Assembly: GCF_900113435.1 (NCBI RefSeq)
Contig: NZ_FOPG01000001.1
Location: forward strand, 310,001 to 374,000
Length of the DNA stretch: 64,000 bases
Direction of reading: 5' to 3'
DNA from: Sulfitobacter dubius
GTDB taxonomy: Bacteria > Pseudomonadota > Alphaproteobacteria > Rhodobacterales > Rhodobacteraceae
Positions 53,410-62,678 of the stretch are shown here, one piece after another. The notes below the pieces were generated by a model. It saw nothing but the letters and a program-made list of their open reading frames with translations. It searched no databases and was not told where the DNA came from. The stretch's first letter is position 1. Every line of letters starts with the position of its first letter. The position numbers and the translations under genes are program-made.

Positions 53410-54744
53410 ATGATTCAAGTGGTTTCAAGCGCATGGGCGCTCTTGCTGGGCATGTGCCTTTTGATGGTCGGCAACGGCATGCAGGGCACTTTGCTGGGCA
53501 TTCGCGGCGGCATCGAAGGGTTTTCGACCTTTCAAATGTCGATCGTTATGTCCGCCTATTTTGTCGGTTTCCTTGGCGGTTCGCGAATGGCACCGGGAAT
53601 GATCCGGCGGGTTGGTCACGTTCGAGTCTTTGCCGCGCTTGCCTCGCTGATTTCTGCCGTGATGATCATTTACCCCACGTTCCCCAATATCATCGTCTGG
53701 TCGGTCGGTCGCGTGCTGATCGGGTTCTGCTTTTCCGCTGTCTATGTCACGGCGGAAAGCTGGCTGAATAACGCCGCCACCAATGAAAACCGGGGGCAGG
53801 CGCTGTCGGCCTATATGATCGTGCAAACACTCGGCATCGTCATCGCTCAAGCGTTGTTGCTGACTGCTGACCCCTCGGGCTTTGTGCTTTTTGTCATTCC
53901 ATCCGTCTTGGTGAGCATAGCGGTGACGCCAATCCTATTGTCGATCAGCCCCACGCCGCCCTTTGGCACCACCAAACCGATGAGCCTTCGCACACTGATG
54001 GAGACTTCTCCGCTCGGTTGCGTCGGCATGTTTCTCTTGGGCGGGGTCTTCTCAGCCCAATTCGGCATGGCGGCTGTTTATGGGGCCGAAGCGGGGCTGA
54101 GCGTTGCGCAGATCTCACTTTTTGTCGCGGCCTTCTTTGTCGGTTCCGTGATCTTGCAATATCCCATTGGCTGGATCTCGGACCGAATGGACCGACGCAG
54201 CTTGATCGTCATCACGGCGCTGATCGGGGGCGGGGGCTCTATCGTTGGGATGATGCTGGGGCATATCTTTCCGATCCTGCTTGCGACAGCCTTTGTCGTC
54301 GGCGGCATGTCGAATCCGCTGTATTCCCTAATCATGGCCCATACCAATGACTTTCTAGACCACGAGGACATGCCCGCAGCTTCGGGCGGGATGTTGTTTA
54401 TCAACGGCTTAGGGGCTGTATTGGGTCCGGTTATAACAGGTTGGATGATGGGCACCGCGCTTGGGCCGGGGGGGTTCTACTTGTTTACGGCAGTGCTTTT
54501 CGTGGCTCTGGCTGGCTATGCCTCCTACCGTAAGACGCAGCGTGCCGCGATTCCGGTCGACGAGACGGGCAACTACGTGCCGATCTACCCCTCGGCCACT
54601 GCCGTGGCCGTGGAGATCGCGCAGGAATATATCATTGAAACAGAACAGGAAGCCGCCGAAGAGGCGGCCCAAGAAAACGCCGAAGCAGATAAAAACGCCT
54701 CTGATAGCGATAACGATGTCGCGGATGACATAAAACGTGACTAG
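53410..54744 (+). CDS. MFS transporter with acidic C-terminal tail
   Basis: A 444-residue, 12-helix transporter of the YcaD/UMF type (MVGNGMQGTLLGIRGGIEGFSTFQMSIVMS start, GFCFSAVYVTAESWLNNAATNENRG loop, GWISDRMDRRS in the central loop). The last 50 residues are cytoplasmic and very acidic (EQEAAEEAAQENAEADK, then an Asp-rich end), unusual for the family. Substrate is unknown. It follows queA by 72 bases and may share its transcript. Confidence 0.85.
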   Translation: MIQVVSSAWALLLGMCLLMVGNGMQGTLLGIRGGIEGFSTFQMSIVMSAYFVGFLGGSRMAPGMIRRVGHVRVFAALASLISAVMIIYPTFPNIIVWSVGRVLIGFCFSAVYVTAESWLNNAATNENRGQALSAYMIVQTLGIVIAQALLLTADPSGFVLFVIPSVLVSIAVTPILLSISPTPPFGTTKPMSLRTLMETSPLGCVGMFLLGGVFSAQFGMAAVYGAEAGLSVAQISLFVAAFFVGSVILQYPIGWISDRMDRRSLIVITALIGGGGSIVGMMLGHIFPILLATAFVVGGMSNPLYSLIMAHTNDFLDHEDMPAASGGMLFINGLGAVLGPVITGWMMGTALGPGGFYLFTAVLFVALAGYASYRKTQRAAIPVDETGNYVPIYPSATAVAVEIAQEYIIETEQEAAEEAAQENAEADKNASDSDNDVADDIKRD

Positions 54745-54809
54745 GCTTTTGCGGTAAGACGTTCTTAACTTTAATGAATCGCCCAAATTGCGGCAAAGGA
54801 GTGTGCGGG

Positions 54810-55409
54810 ATGACTGGCACAAATACAGGACCCGAAGACGTACTGAAATTCTGGTTGGAAGACATCGGTCCGGCCGGATGGTACAACAGTTCTGAAGATT
54901 TGGATGCCGATATCCTTGCCCGCTTTGAAGAGCTTTGGAATGACGCGCAGGCCGGAAGGCTGAGCCATTGGCTGACCAATCCCACCGATGCGCTCGCTTT
55001 TTTGATCCTTACAGACCAATTTCCGCGCAACATGTTCCGCGATACGGGCAAGGCGTTTTCAAGCGACCGGGTCGCGCTGGCCGCCGCGAAAAGCGCGATT
55101 GAAAAGGGTTGGGATATGCGCATTGAAGCGCCCGAGCGGCAGTTCTTCTATCTGCCGCTGATGCACTCCGAAAACCTTTGTGATCAGGATCGCTGTGTGC
55201 GCTTGATGTGTGAGCGGATGCCGGAAAGCCGCGACAGCAACCTGTTGCATGCCCGCGCGCATCGCGAAGTGATCCGCCAGTTTGGCCGTTTTCCCTATCG
55301 CAACGCAGCTCTCTCGCGCAGCTTCACCGCGCAGGAAACCTCTTACCTCAAAGAGGGTGGCTACGGCCGTACCGTCAAGCAACTTCGTGAAAGCCGCCAA
55401 GCGGCCTGA
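54810..55409 (+). CDS. DUF924 family protein
   Basis: A 199-residue helical protein with the DUF924 pattern: EDVLKFWLEDIGPAGWY, then DALAFLILTDQFPRNMFRDTGKAFSSDRVAL, ERQFFYLPLMHSENL and HREVIRQFGRFPYRNAAL. The family's tetratricopeptide-like helical fold is known but its function is not. ATG 54810 is 8 bases from GGAG; an earlier ATG at 54774 lacks a ribosome site. Confidence 0.85.
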   Translation: MTGTNTGPEDVLKFWLEDIGPAGWYNSSEDLDADILARFEELWNDAQAGRLSHWLTNPTDALAFLILTDQFPRNMFRDTGKAFSSDRVALAAAKSAIEKGWDMRIEAPERQFFYLPLMHSENLCDQDRCVRLMCERMPESRDSNLLHARAHREVIRQFGRFPYRNAALSRSFTAQETSYLKEGGYGRTVKQLRESRQAA

Positions 55410-55450
55410 GCCATTGCTCGGGCAGGGTGCAACACGCGTGGTTGTGGCGA

Positions 55451-55486
55451 TTGCAAATATGGTTTAGCGGTAAACTATATTTGCAA
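55451..55486. promoter_or_regulatory. Nested 36-bp palindrome upstream of lpdA
   Basis: The outer arms TTGCAAATAT (55451-55460) and ATATTTGCAA (55477-55486) are perfect inverted repeats. Between them lies GTTTA-GCGG-TAAAC (55462-55475), the same core as upstream of pdhA. TTTGCAAA boxes lie in the outer arms. The lpdA start is 23 bases downstream, so a bound regulator would overlap the promoter. Confidence 0.7.
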
Positions 55487-55508
55487 ACCCTAACGCGAGG
55501 TCCGTGCC

Positions 55509-56903
55509 ATGGCTGCCAAATCCTTTGATCTGATCGTGATCGGTGCGGGGCCGGGCGGCTATGTCGCCGCCATCCGTGGCGCACAGCTTGGCCTTAAGGT
55601 CGCGGTTGTTGAGCGGGAAAATCTGGGCGGTATCTGTCTCAATTGGGGCTGCATCCCGACCAAGGCGCTGCTGCGCTCTGCCGAAGTGTTCCATCTGATG
55701 CACCGCGCCAAGGATTTTGGCCTGGCGGCGGATAAGATAGACTATGATCTCGCTGCCGTGGTCAAACGTTCGCGCGGCGTTGCCAAACAGATGGAAAGCG
55801 GCGTCAAACACCTGCTGAAGAAGAACAAGGTCGAGGTCTTCATGGGCGAAGCCTCGATCCCCGCGAAGGGGAAGGTTTCCGTCAAAACCGAAAAGGGCAG
55901 CGAAGATCTGACGGCCGAGAACATCGTTCTGGCCACCGGCGCACGTGCCCGGGAGCTGCCGGGGCTTGAGGCCGACGGCAAGCGGGTCTGGACTTACCGC
56001 CACGCCCTACAGCCTGCCCATGACCCCAAAAAGCTTTTGGTGATCGGCTCTGGCGCCATCGGCATTGAATTTGCTAGCTTCTACAACACGCTCGGCGCCG
56101 ATACGACTGTGGTCGAAGTTATGGATCGCGTTCTGCCTGTAGAAGATGAAGAAATCTCTAAATTCGCCAAGAAGGCCTTTGAGAAGCAGGGCATGACCAT
56201 CATGCAAAAGGCCACGGTCAAAAAGCTCGACCGTTCCGCCGAGAAGGTCACCGCCCATATCGAACGCGACGGCAAAGTCGAAAAGCTGGAGTTCGACACC
56301 GTGATCTCTGCGGTCGGAATCGTCGGCAATACCGAAGGGCTGGGGCTTGAAGAGCTCGGCGTCAAAGTGGACCGGACCCATGTGGTGACAGACGAATACT
56401 GCCGTACCGGCGTCGACGGGCTCTTTGCCATCGGTGACATCGCCGGTGCCCCATGGTTGGCGCATAAGGCAAGCCACGAGGGTGTTATGGTGGCTGAACT
56501 GATCGCCGGCCAGAAGCCGCACCCGGTCAAACCCGAAAGCATTGCGGGCTGCACCTATTGCCACCCGCAGGTCGCCTCAGTCGGCCTGACCGAGGCCAAG
56601 GCCAAAGAGCAAGGCTATGACATCAAAGTCGGACGATTCCCCTTTATCGGCAACGGCAAGGCCGTGGCGTTGGGTGAGCCTGAAGGGATGGTAAAGACCA
56701 TTTTTGACGCCAAAACAGGCGAGCTTCTGGGTGCGCATATGGTTGGGGCTGAGGTGACAGAGTTGATCCAAGGCTATGTCGTGGGCCGTCAGTTAGAGAC
56801 GACGGAGGAAGACCTGATGAACACTGTCTTCCCGCATCCGACACTGAGCGAGATGATGCATGAATCCGTGCTCGATGCTTTCGACCGCGTGATTCATATG
56901 TAA
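55509..56903 (+). CDS. lpdA: Dihydrolipoamide dehydrogenase (E3)
   Basis: A 464-residue flavoprotein: FAD motif IGAGPGGYVAAIRGAQLG, redox-active disulfide in GGICLNWGCIPTKALL, NAD motif VIGSGAIGIEFASFY, FAIGDIAGAPWLAHKASHEG, and the dimer-interface catalytic His in FPHPTLSEMMHE. It reoxidises lipoyl groups of PDH and related complexes. It is not in the pdh operon but shares its operator core, so it is likely the PDH E3. Confidence 0.97.
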   Translation: MAAKSFDLIVIGAGPGGYVAAIRGAQLGLKVAVVERENLGGICLNWGCIPTKALLRSAEVFHLMHRAKDFGLAADKIDYDLAAVVKRSRGVAKQMESGVKHLLKKNKVEVFMGEASIPAKGKVSVKTEKGSEDLTAENIVLATGARARELPGLEADGKRVWTYRHALQPAHDPKKLLVIGSGAIGIEFASFYNTLGADTTVVEVMDRVLPVEDEEISKFAKKAFEKQGMTIMQKATVKKLDRSAEKVTAHIERDGKVEKLEFDTVISAVGIVGNTEGLGLEELGVKVDRTHVVTDEYCRTGVDGLFAIGDIAGAPWLAHKASHEGVMVAELIAGQKPHPVKPESIAGCTYCHPQVASVGLTEAKAKEQGYDIKVGRFPFIGNGKAVALGEPEGMVKTIFDAKTGELLGAHMVGAEVTELIQGYVVGRQLETTEEDLMNTVFPHPTLSEMMHESVLDAFDRVIHM

Positions 56904-56910
56904 ATTCAGC

Positions 56911-56940
56911 GGAGCAGGCTGCGCGAAATGCACCTGCTCC
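56911..56940 (+). terminator. Hairpin after lpdA
   Basis: GGAGCAGG (56911-56918) and CCTGCTCC (56933-56940) form a perfect 8-bp stem with a 14-base loop 8 bases after the lpdA stop. No T run follows, so termination may need Rho. Confidence 0.45.
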
Positions 56941-57397
56941 GATGCCGGCACGCTGGGCGCTATCTCATAGGATGGTCAGGCCCAAGATGCCGTCCTGCAC
57001 CTCAGTATCCGTCGGGCGATCAGCGGACGTGCCCACACAGCCGTATCGGCAAATTTCGCTTGCTTGCCCCCGATCAAATCGTCAACCAGCTCTGTGAGTA
57101 CTTACAGACCGCGACCAACTATGCGGCGCGAACCCTCCGCCCCGACCGGATTTCCTCTATCATCAAGCCATAGTTTCTTTTCTCCCGCCTTCCCAAAGCG
57201 CCTCCTTTTTGCGGAAAAACCTGAAATAGACCGGTTAATTCAGTTCAACGCCGAGCACGACTGTCGCCCAACCACTCGGTTACAGTGCGACTCAAAACCG
57301 GACTTGCTGCCGCATGTGGGCGGAAAGGCAGTGATCCTATTAACGCCACCAAGACGCCGCTTTACACTCGGGCAGAAACCTAAAGAACAGAAACACT
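56941..57397. other. Gene-poor interval between lpdA and the MFS gene
   Basis: About 460 bases with no recognisable gene. Two short open frames on the plus strand (ending 57173 and 57405) have no ribosome site or family resemblance. Base composition is mixed, less GC-biased than the neighbouring genes. I see no tRNA, repeat or clear promoter consensus. It presumably holds the promoter of the MFS gene at 57398. Confidence 0.5.
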
Positions 57398-58573
57398 ATG
57401 ATTGAGCACACATCCTTTTTGCGCGTTTTCGCGCTTTGGGCCGCCGGGCTGGGCGCTGCGGCTCAATATGGCAAGATGAGCGTCATCTTTGATCTGCTGC
57501 CCGATCTCTACCCACAGGCCGGGGCGGCTCTTGGGTTCCTCGTTTCGCTGGTCGGTGGTGTCGGTATCCTCTTAGGTGTTGTTGCCGGGCTGATGGTGGC
57601 GCGCATTCGCTATCGACGCGCGATCCTATGCGCCTTGTGGCTGGGGGCGGCGGTTTCGGCTTTTCAGACGCTGCTGCCAGGGTTCGGTTGGATGCTTACC
57701 AGTCGTGTTGTCGAAGGCCTTTCACATCTGGCCATCGTCGTGGCCGCACCGACACTGATTGCGCAGCTCAGCACTGTGAAGGACCGCGGCTTTACACTGA
57801 CGCTCTGGGGTACCTTCTTTGGCGTGGCCTTCGCGGTCTTGACCCTTGCTGGTCGCCCACTTGCGCTGGCATGGGGCGTACCAGCGCTTTTCGCCGCCCA
57901 TGCACTCTATATGGCGGGCTGCGCTCTGGTGCTTTCCGCCACCCTGCGGAGCCTGCCAGACGAGGGCGCGCAGCCGCCGTTCTCTCTGTCACAGATGCTG
58001 CGCGACCATGTGGCGATCTACCGATCGCCTTTTTTATCTGCTCCGGCTGCGGGCTGGTTGTTCTATACATTCAGCTTTGTCTCCATTCTTACCGTTCTGC
58101 CGCCCTATCTTCCCGACGGGTGGCGCGCGATCACCATGGCAGCGATGCCGCTGACCAGCATTGCCGTCTCAATGACCATCGGTGTCGCATTGCTGCGGCG
58201 TCTTCCTGCTGTTCGCGTCGTACAAACGGGTTTCACATTGTCGACCCTTTCAATGGCGTGGCTTTGGATCGCACCCGGCTCCCCGTTGGCCTGTCTGGCC
58301 CTCGCGGGGTCGATGGGCCTGATCCAAGGGGCGAGCTTTACCGCTGTGGCACAGTTGAACCATGGACCCGCCGCGCAGGCGCAGGCCAATGGCGCGGTGG
58401 CGCAGATGGGGAACCTTGGCAATAGTCTGGGCACGCCTGTGATGGCCTTCGGTCTGGCGTCCTTTGGCGGCGCCGCACTGCCGCTGCTGGCAGGGGGGGC
58501 GTTTGGTATGGGGCTTGTGGCACATCTCCTCCTTGGTGCGGCGCGGCGTCGCAGCTTGCGCGTTCCTGTTTAG
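57398..58573 (+). CDS. MFS transporter, unknown substrate
   Basis: A 391-residue protein with about 12 hydrophobic segments, and typical short loops (GLMVARIRYRRAI after helix 2; SVVEGLSHLAIVVAAPTLIAQLS-like region in the middle). Residue patterns resemble major facilitator efflux or cyanate-type permeases. Its start is ATG 57398 with a weak ribosome site. It stands alone between a gene-poor interval and uvrA, so nothing in context hints at substrate. Confidence 0.8.
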   Translation: MIEHTSFLRVFALWAAGLGAAAQYGKMSVIFDLLPDLYPQAGAALGFLVSLVGGVGILLGVVAGLMVARIRYRRAILCALWLGAAVSAFQTLLPGFGWMLTSRVVEGLSHLAIVVAAPTLIAQLSTVKDRGFTLTLWGTFFGVAFAVLTLAGRPLALAWGVPALFAAHALYMAGCALVLSATLRSLPDEGAQPPFSLSQMLRDHVAIYRSPFLSAPAAGWLFYTFSFVSILTVLPPYLPDGWRAITMAAMPLTSIAVSMTIGVALLRRLPAVRVVQTGFTLSTLSMAWLWIAPGSPLACLALAGSMGLIQGASFTAVAQLNHGPAAQAQANGAVAQMGNLGNSLGTPVMAFGLASFGGAALPLLAGGAFGMGLVAHLLLGAARRRSLRVPV

Positions 58574-58639
58574 TTCTCACATTTTCATTGGAAAACACTG
58601 CATCAGCACCTATGTACAAATCGTTAAGAGGGGCATGTC

Positions 58640-61525
58640 ATGGCTGAGTTGAAGAACATCGAAGTGCGCGGTGCGCGCGAGCACAATCTGAAAAACATCG
58701 ACGTGGATATTCCACGGGACCAACTGGTTGTAATCACGGGGCTTTCTGGGTCGGGTAAGTCGAGCCTCGCGTTCGATACGATCTACGCCGAAGGGCAGCG
58801 CCGCTATGTGGAATCGCTGTCGGCCTATGCGCGGCAGTTCCTCGATATGATGCAGAAACCGGATGTCGACCATATCTCTGGCCTCAGCCCGGCGATTTCC
58901 ATCGAGCAAAAGACCACATCAAAGAACCCCCGGTCGACAGTCGGCACGGTGACCGAAATCTACGATTATATGCGTCTGCTTTTTGCGCGCGTCGGAACCC
59001 CCTATAGCCCCGCCACTGGTAAGCCTATCGAGGCGCAGCAGGTCCAAGACATGGTCGACAGGATCATGACCATGGAAGAGGGCACGCGCGCCTATCTCTT
59101 GGCGCCGATCATTCGCGATCGAAAGGGTGAATATCGTAAGGAATTCATTGAGTTAAGAAAGCAAGGCTTTCAAAGGGTGAAGGTGAATGGAGAGTTCCAC
59201 GACCTTGATGAGCCACCTACATTAGATAAGAAGTTTCGCCATGACATCGACGTGGTCGTTGATCGAATTGTCGTGCGTGAAGGGTTGGAGACGCGTCTCG
59301 CAGACTCGTTGCGCACGGCCTTAGACCTTGCCGATGGCATTGCGGTGTTGGAGACAGCGCCGAGTGAAGGCGACCCTGAGCGGCACACTTTCTCCGAGAA
59401 GTTCGCTTGCCCCGTCAGTGGTTTTACCATCCCCGAGATTGAGCCGCGTTTGTTTTCTTTTAACGCGCCTTTTGGCGCTTGCCCGTCGTGCGATGGTTTG
59501 GGCGTTGAGCTGTTCTTTGACGAACGGTTGGTGGTCCCTGATCAGAACCTGATGATCTATGATGGTGCGCTGGCACCTTGGCGCAAGGGCAAGTCTCCCT
59601 ACTTTAAACAAACCATCGAAGCCATTGCGAAGCATTATAAATTCGATCAGAAAACGCGGTGGAAAGACCTGCCGGAGAATGTCCAGCAGGTATTCCTGCG
59701 CGGTTCGGGCAAGGAAGAGATTGCTTTTCGGTACGACGAAGGCGGACGTGTCTATGAAGTAAAGCGTGTGTTTGAAGGGGTGATCCCCAACATGCAACGT
59801 CGGTATCGTGAAACTGACAGCAATTGGGTACGCGAGGAATTCGAGCGCTATCAAAACAACCGCCCCTGTGGCGCCTGCGGTGGTTTCCGTCTCCGACCAG
59901 AGGCGCTTGCGGTTCGCATCGGCCCCGCGACGGGGGATGAGAATGAGTTGCTTCACATCGGTAAGGTTGTGGAGATGTCGATCCGCGAGGCGTACGCATG
60001 GTGCACCTCTGTGCCAGAGCATCTAACCTCACAGAAGAATGAGATTGCCCGAGCCATTTTGAAGGAAATTCGTGAACGCCTGGGATTCTTAAATAACGTG
60101 GGTTTAGAGTATCTTACGATGTCACGCTCAAGTGGAACATTAAGTGGCGGGGAGAGTCAGCGTATCCGTTTGGCCAGTCAGATCGGCTCTGGTTTGACCG
60201 GCGTTCTCTATGTGCTTGATGAACCCTCCATCGGTCTGCACCAGCGAGACAACGACAGGTTGCTTGGCACGCTGAAAAACCTGCGTGATCAGGGCAATAC
60301 CGTGATTGTGGTGGAGCATGACGAAGAAGCGATCCGTGAGGCGGATTACGTCTTTGACATCGGGCCGGGTGCGGGTGTGCATGGCGGGCAGGTTGTCAGC
60401 CACGGGACACCAGAGCAGGTGGCAAATGATCCGAATTCTGTTACAGGCCAATACCTTACAGGCGTGCGTGAAATCTCTGTTCCGACAAAGCGTCGGAAAG
60501 GGAACAAGAAGAAGCTTCAGGTTGTAAAGGCGACTGGGAATAACCTTCAAAACGTAACAGTCGACTTCCCGTTAGGCAAATTTGTGTGTGTAACGGGTGT
60601 TTCGGGCGGGGGTAAATCCACGCTGACCATCGAAACTTTGTTTAAAACCGCGTCGATGAATCTGAACGGCGCGCGGCAGACGCCTGCACCCTGTCAGACC
60701 ATCAAGGGGTTGGAGCATCTAGATAAGGTTATCGATATCGACCAGCGTCCTATTGGACGGACTCCGCGTTCAAATCCAGCGACTTACACTGGGGCTTTCA
60801 CCCCGATCCGTGATTGGTTTGCCGGGCTCCCGGAGTCAAAGGCGCGTGGGTATAAGCCGGGGCGGTTCAGCTTTAACGTCAAGGGCGGGCGCTGTGAGGC
60901 GTGCCAAGGGGACGGAGTTATCAAGATCGAGATGCACTTCCTTCCGGATGTCTATGTCGAATGCGAGACCTGTAAGGGGGCGCGGTATAATCGCGAGACC
61001 TTGGAGGTGCGTTTTAAGGGTAAGAGCATCGCCGATGTCCTTGATATGACAGTGGAAGATGCGCAAACGTTCTTCGCTGCCGTACCCTCGATCCGGGAGA
61101 AGATGGACGCACTGATGCGGGTGGGGCTAGGCTACATTAAGGTCGGACAGCAAGCGACCACGCTTTCGGGCGGTGAGGCGCAGCGCGTGAAATTGAGTAA
61201 GGAGTTGAGTAAACGCTCAACGGGCCGCACGCTCTATATCCTTGATGAGCCGACGACCGGTCTGCACTTTGAAGACGTGCGCAAGCTGTTGGAAGTGCTT
61301 CATGAACTGGTGGATCAGGGTAACTCGGTTGTGGTGATTGAGCATAACCTTGACGTAGTGAAAACCGCGGATCACATCATTGATATCGGCCCTGAGGGCG
61401 GCGATGGCGGTGGACGGGTGGTGGCGACTGGCACACCGGAAAAGGTCGCGGAAGTGGCCGAAAGCCATACCGGCAAATACCTCAAGCCGATGTTGTACAA
61501 ACAAGCAAAAGTGGCGGCGGAATAA
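58640..61525 (+). CDS. uvrA: Excinuclease ABC subunit A
   Basis: A 961-residue DNA damage sensor with two ABC ATPase modules: Walker [15 protein letters not shown] (about residue 32) and [14 protein letters not shown] (about residue 654), with [16 protein letters not shown] and [15 protein letters not shown] signatures. Zn modules include [16 protein letters not shown] through VECETC. It finds lesions and loads UvrB. GAGGGG precedes the ATG. Some stretches (for example 59130-59240) are clearly richer in A/T-ending codons than neighbouring genes. Confidence 0.97.
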   Translation: MAELKNIEVRGAREHNLKNIDVDIPRDQLVVITGLSGSGKSSLAFDTIYAEGQRRYVESLSAYARQFLDMMQKPDVDHISGLSPAISIEQKTTSKNPRSTVGTVTEIYDYMRLLFARVGTPYSPATGKPIEAQQVQDMVDRIMTMEEGTRAYLLAPIIRDRKGEYRKEFIELRKQGFQRVKVNGEFHDLDEPPTLDKKFRHDIDVVVDRIVVREGLETRLADSLRTALDLADGIAVLETAPSEGDPERHTFSEKFACPVSGFTIPEIEPRLFSFNAPFGACPSCDGLGVELFFDERLVVPDQNLMIYDGALAPWRKGKSPYFKQTIEAIAKHYKFDQKTRWKDLPENVQQVFLRGSGKEEIAFRYDEGGRVYEVKRVFEGVIPNMQRRYRETDSNWVREEFERYQNNRPCGACGGFRLRPEALAVRIGPATGDENELLHIGKVVEMSIREAYAWCTSVPEHLTSQKNEIARAILKEIRERLGFLNNVGLEYLTMSRSSGTLSGGESQRIRLASQIGSGLTGVLYVLDEPSIGLHQRDNDRLLGTLKNLRDQGNTVIVVEHDEEAIREADYVFDIGPGAGVHGGQVVSHGTPEQVANDPNSVTGQYLTGVREISVPTKRRKGNKKKLQVVKATGNNLQNVTVDFPLGKFVCVTGVSGGGKSTLTIETLFKTASMNLNGARQTPAPCQTIKGLEHLDKVIDIDQRPIGRTPRSNPATYTGAFTPIRDWFAGLPESKARGYKPGRFSFNVKGGRCEACQGDGVIKIEMHFLPDVYVECETCKGARYNRETLEVRFKGKSIADVLDMTVEDAQTFFAAVPSIREKMDALMRVGLGYIKVGQQATTLSGGEAQRVKLSKELSKRSTGRTLYILDEPTTGLHFEDVRKLLEVLHELVDQGNSVVVIEHNLDVVKTADHIIDIGPEGGDGGGRVVATGTPEKVAEVAESHTGKYLKPMLYKQAKVAAE

Positions 61526-61535
61526 CCGCCGCCAC
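61511..61535 (+). terminator. Hairpin spanning the uvrA stop codon
   Basis: GTGGCGGCGG (61511-61520), AATAA, CCGCCGCCAC (61526-61535): a perfect 10-bp stem whose loop holds the TAA stop. No clear T run follows. It may terminate uvrA transcription inefficiently or protect the mRNA end; the next gene is convergent and starts its stop codon 26 bases further on. Confidence 0.5.
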
Positions 61536-61560
61536 AGTCGGCTTTCCCTGCGGCGTGCTT

Positions 61561-62598
61561 TTAGAGCACGGCGCGGGCGATGCGGATCAGTTGCAGCGTC
61601 TCATAGGCACTGTCCTGTAGCGAGATCACCTGACCGTTCAGTACTGCGTAGTTATAACCTTCTTGCGGCTCGGCCAGACGGTAGAGGTTGATAAGGTCCG
61701 CCTGCGTCAGCGCGGCAGTTGGCGCGACGTTAATGCCTGAGCCAATGTCAGGGACACGCGCCAGTTCATTGATCCGCAGCAGGGCGGTGTGATCTTCGTT
61801 GCTGAGCAGGACAGGCTGACCGTCGATCAATGCGTAGCGATGACCATCTGGCGCGGCATCAAGATTGTAGAGTTGCGCGATCTGATTGGACTCCAACAAC
61901 AGCAGTTCACGTTCTGTAAGAGGGTCGGCCTCAAGATAGAGTTCGCGGCGCTCGCGCAGTAGTCTGTCCAGTTCTTCATCAGAATAGCTGGCCCATTGCT
62001 CATAGGTCACGCCCTGTTTGGCCAGCCCCGGGGGAACGCAAGGCGGATCTTTCTTGGCCAATCCGGGCGGGCAGTTGCGATAGGTAATCAACTCGTCTTC
62101 GGGCAGGGCGGCTGCGTTCAGCTCAGGCGCGGCCAGAGCCAGTGCGGCTGCGCCGAGGATAACGGCCATGTCACGGCCCTCGGGTGCAGGAGTGTTCAGA
62201 AGGCGGGTTACAACGGTCTCGCGGTCTTGCGTGAAGCGGGTCACGCGCTCATTAAATTCGGCACGGTCCACACCTTTTGGCAGCTTGATCTCATCGCCCT
62301 TGATCTTGACCTTGTCGCCGTTGACTTTGATCTCGACCTTATCGTCTTTCTTGGCCTTCTTTTCCTTGTGCTTTTCGGCCTTTTTCTTCTCAGCCTTTTT
62401 CTCGCGCTTGTCCTTCTTCTTCTCTTTTTTGTCTTTCTTGTCCTTGCCCTTCTCGTCTTTGGCGAGCCAAAGCGTCTCAGGGCCATTGGCATCAAACGCG
62501 ATCGCAGGCTGCGCCGGAGCAAAGCCGGTGCCAGCGGCGGCCAATGGGCCGGTCGCGCAGGCGGTCGTCAGGATCGTGGTAATGAGCAGGCGTCGCAT
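61561..62598 (-). CDS. Exported Lys-rich protein with two RcnB-like C-terminal repeats, unknown
   Basis: A 345-residue protein with a signal peptide (RRLLITTILTTACATGPLAAAG), a highly charged Lys/Glu/Asp region at about residues 48-95, a Val/Ile/Lys segment, and a Cys-bearing repeat NCPPGLAKKDPPCVPPGLAKQG. Two similar C-terminal units follow: HRYALIDGQPVLLSN...LLRINELARV and YNYAVLNGQVISLQD...LQLIRIARAV. These units look like RcnB/periplasmic integrity-type domains. Function unknown; it is a single gene convergent with uvrA. Confidence 0.65.
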   Translation of the reverse strand: MRRLLITTILTTACATGPLAAAGTGFAPAQPAIAFDANGPETLWLAKDEKGKDKKDKKEKKKDKREKKAEKKKAEKHKEKKAKKDDKVEIKVNGDKVKIKGDEIKLPKGVDRAEFNERVTRFTQDRETVVTRLLNTPAPEGRDMAVILGAAALALAAPELNAAALPEDELITYRNCPPGLAKKDPPCVPPGLAKQGVTYEQWASYSDEELDRLLRERRELYLEADPLTERELLLLESNQIAQLYNLDAAPDGHRYALIDGQPVLLSNEDHTALLRINELARVPDIGSGINVAPTAALTQADLINLYRLAEPQEGYNYAVLNGQVISLQDSAYETLQLIRIARAVL

Positions 62599-62678
62599 CA
62601 GGTGATCTCCACAGATAGGGTCATTCTGATGCCAACGCCTGCCCGGATCAGGTCGTTCCCGCGGGGGACGCGATCAGT

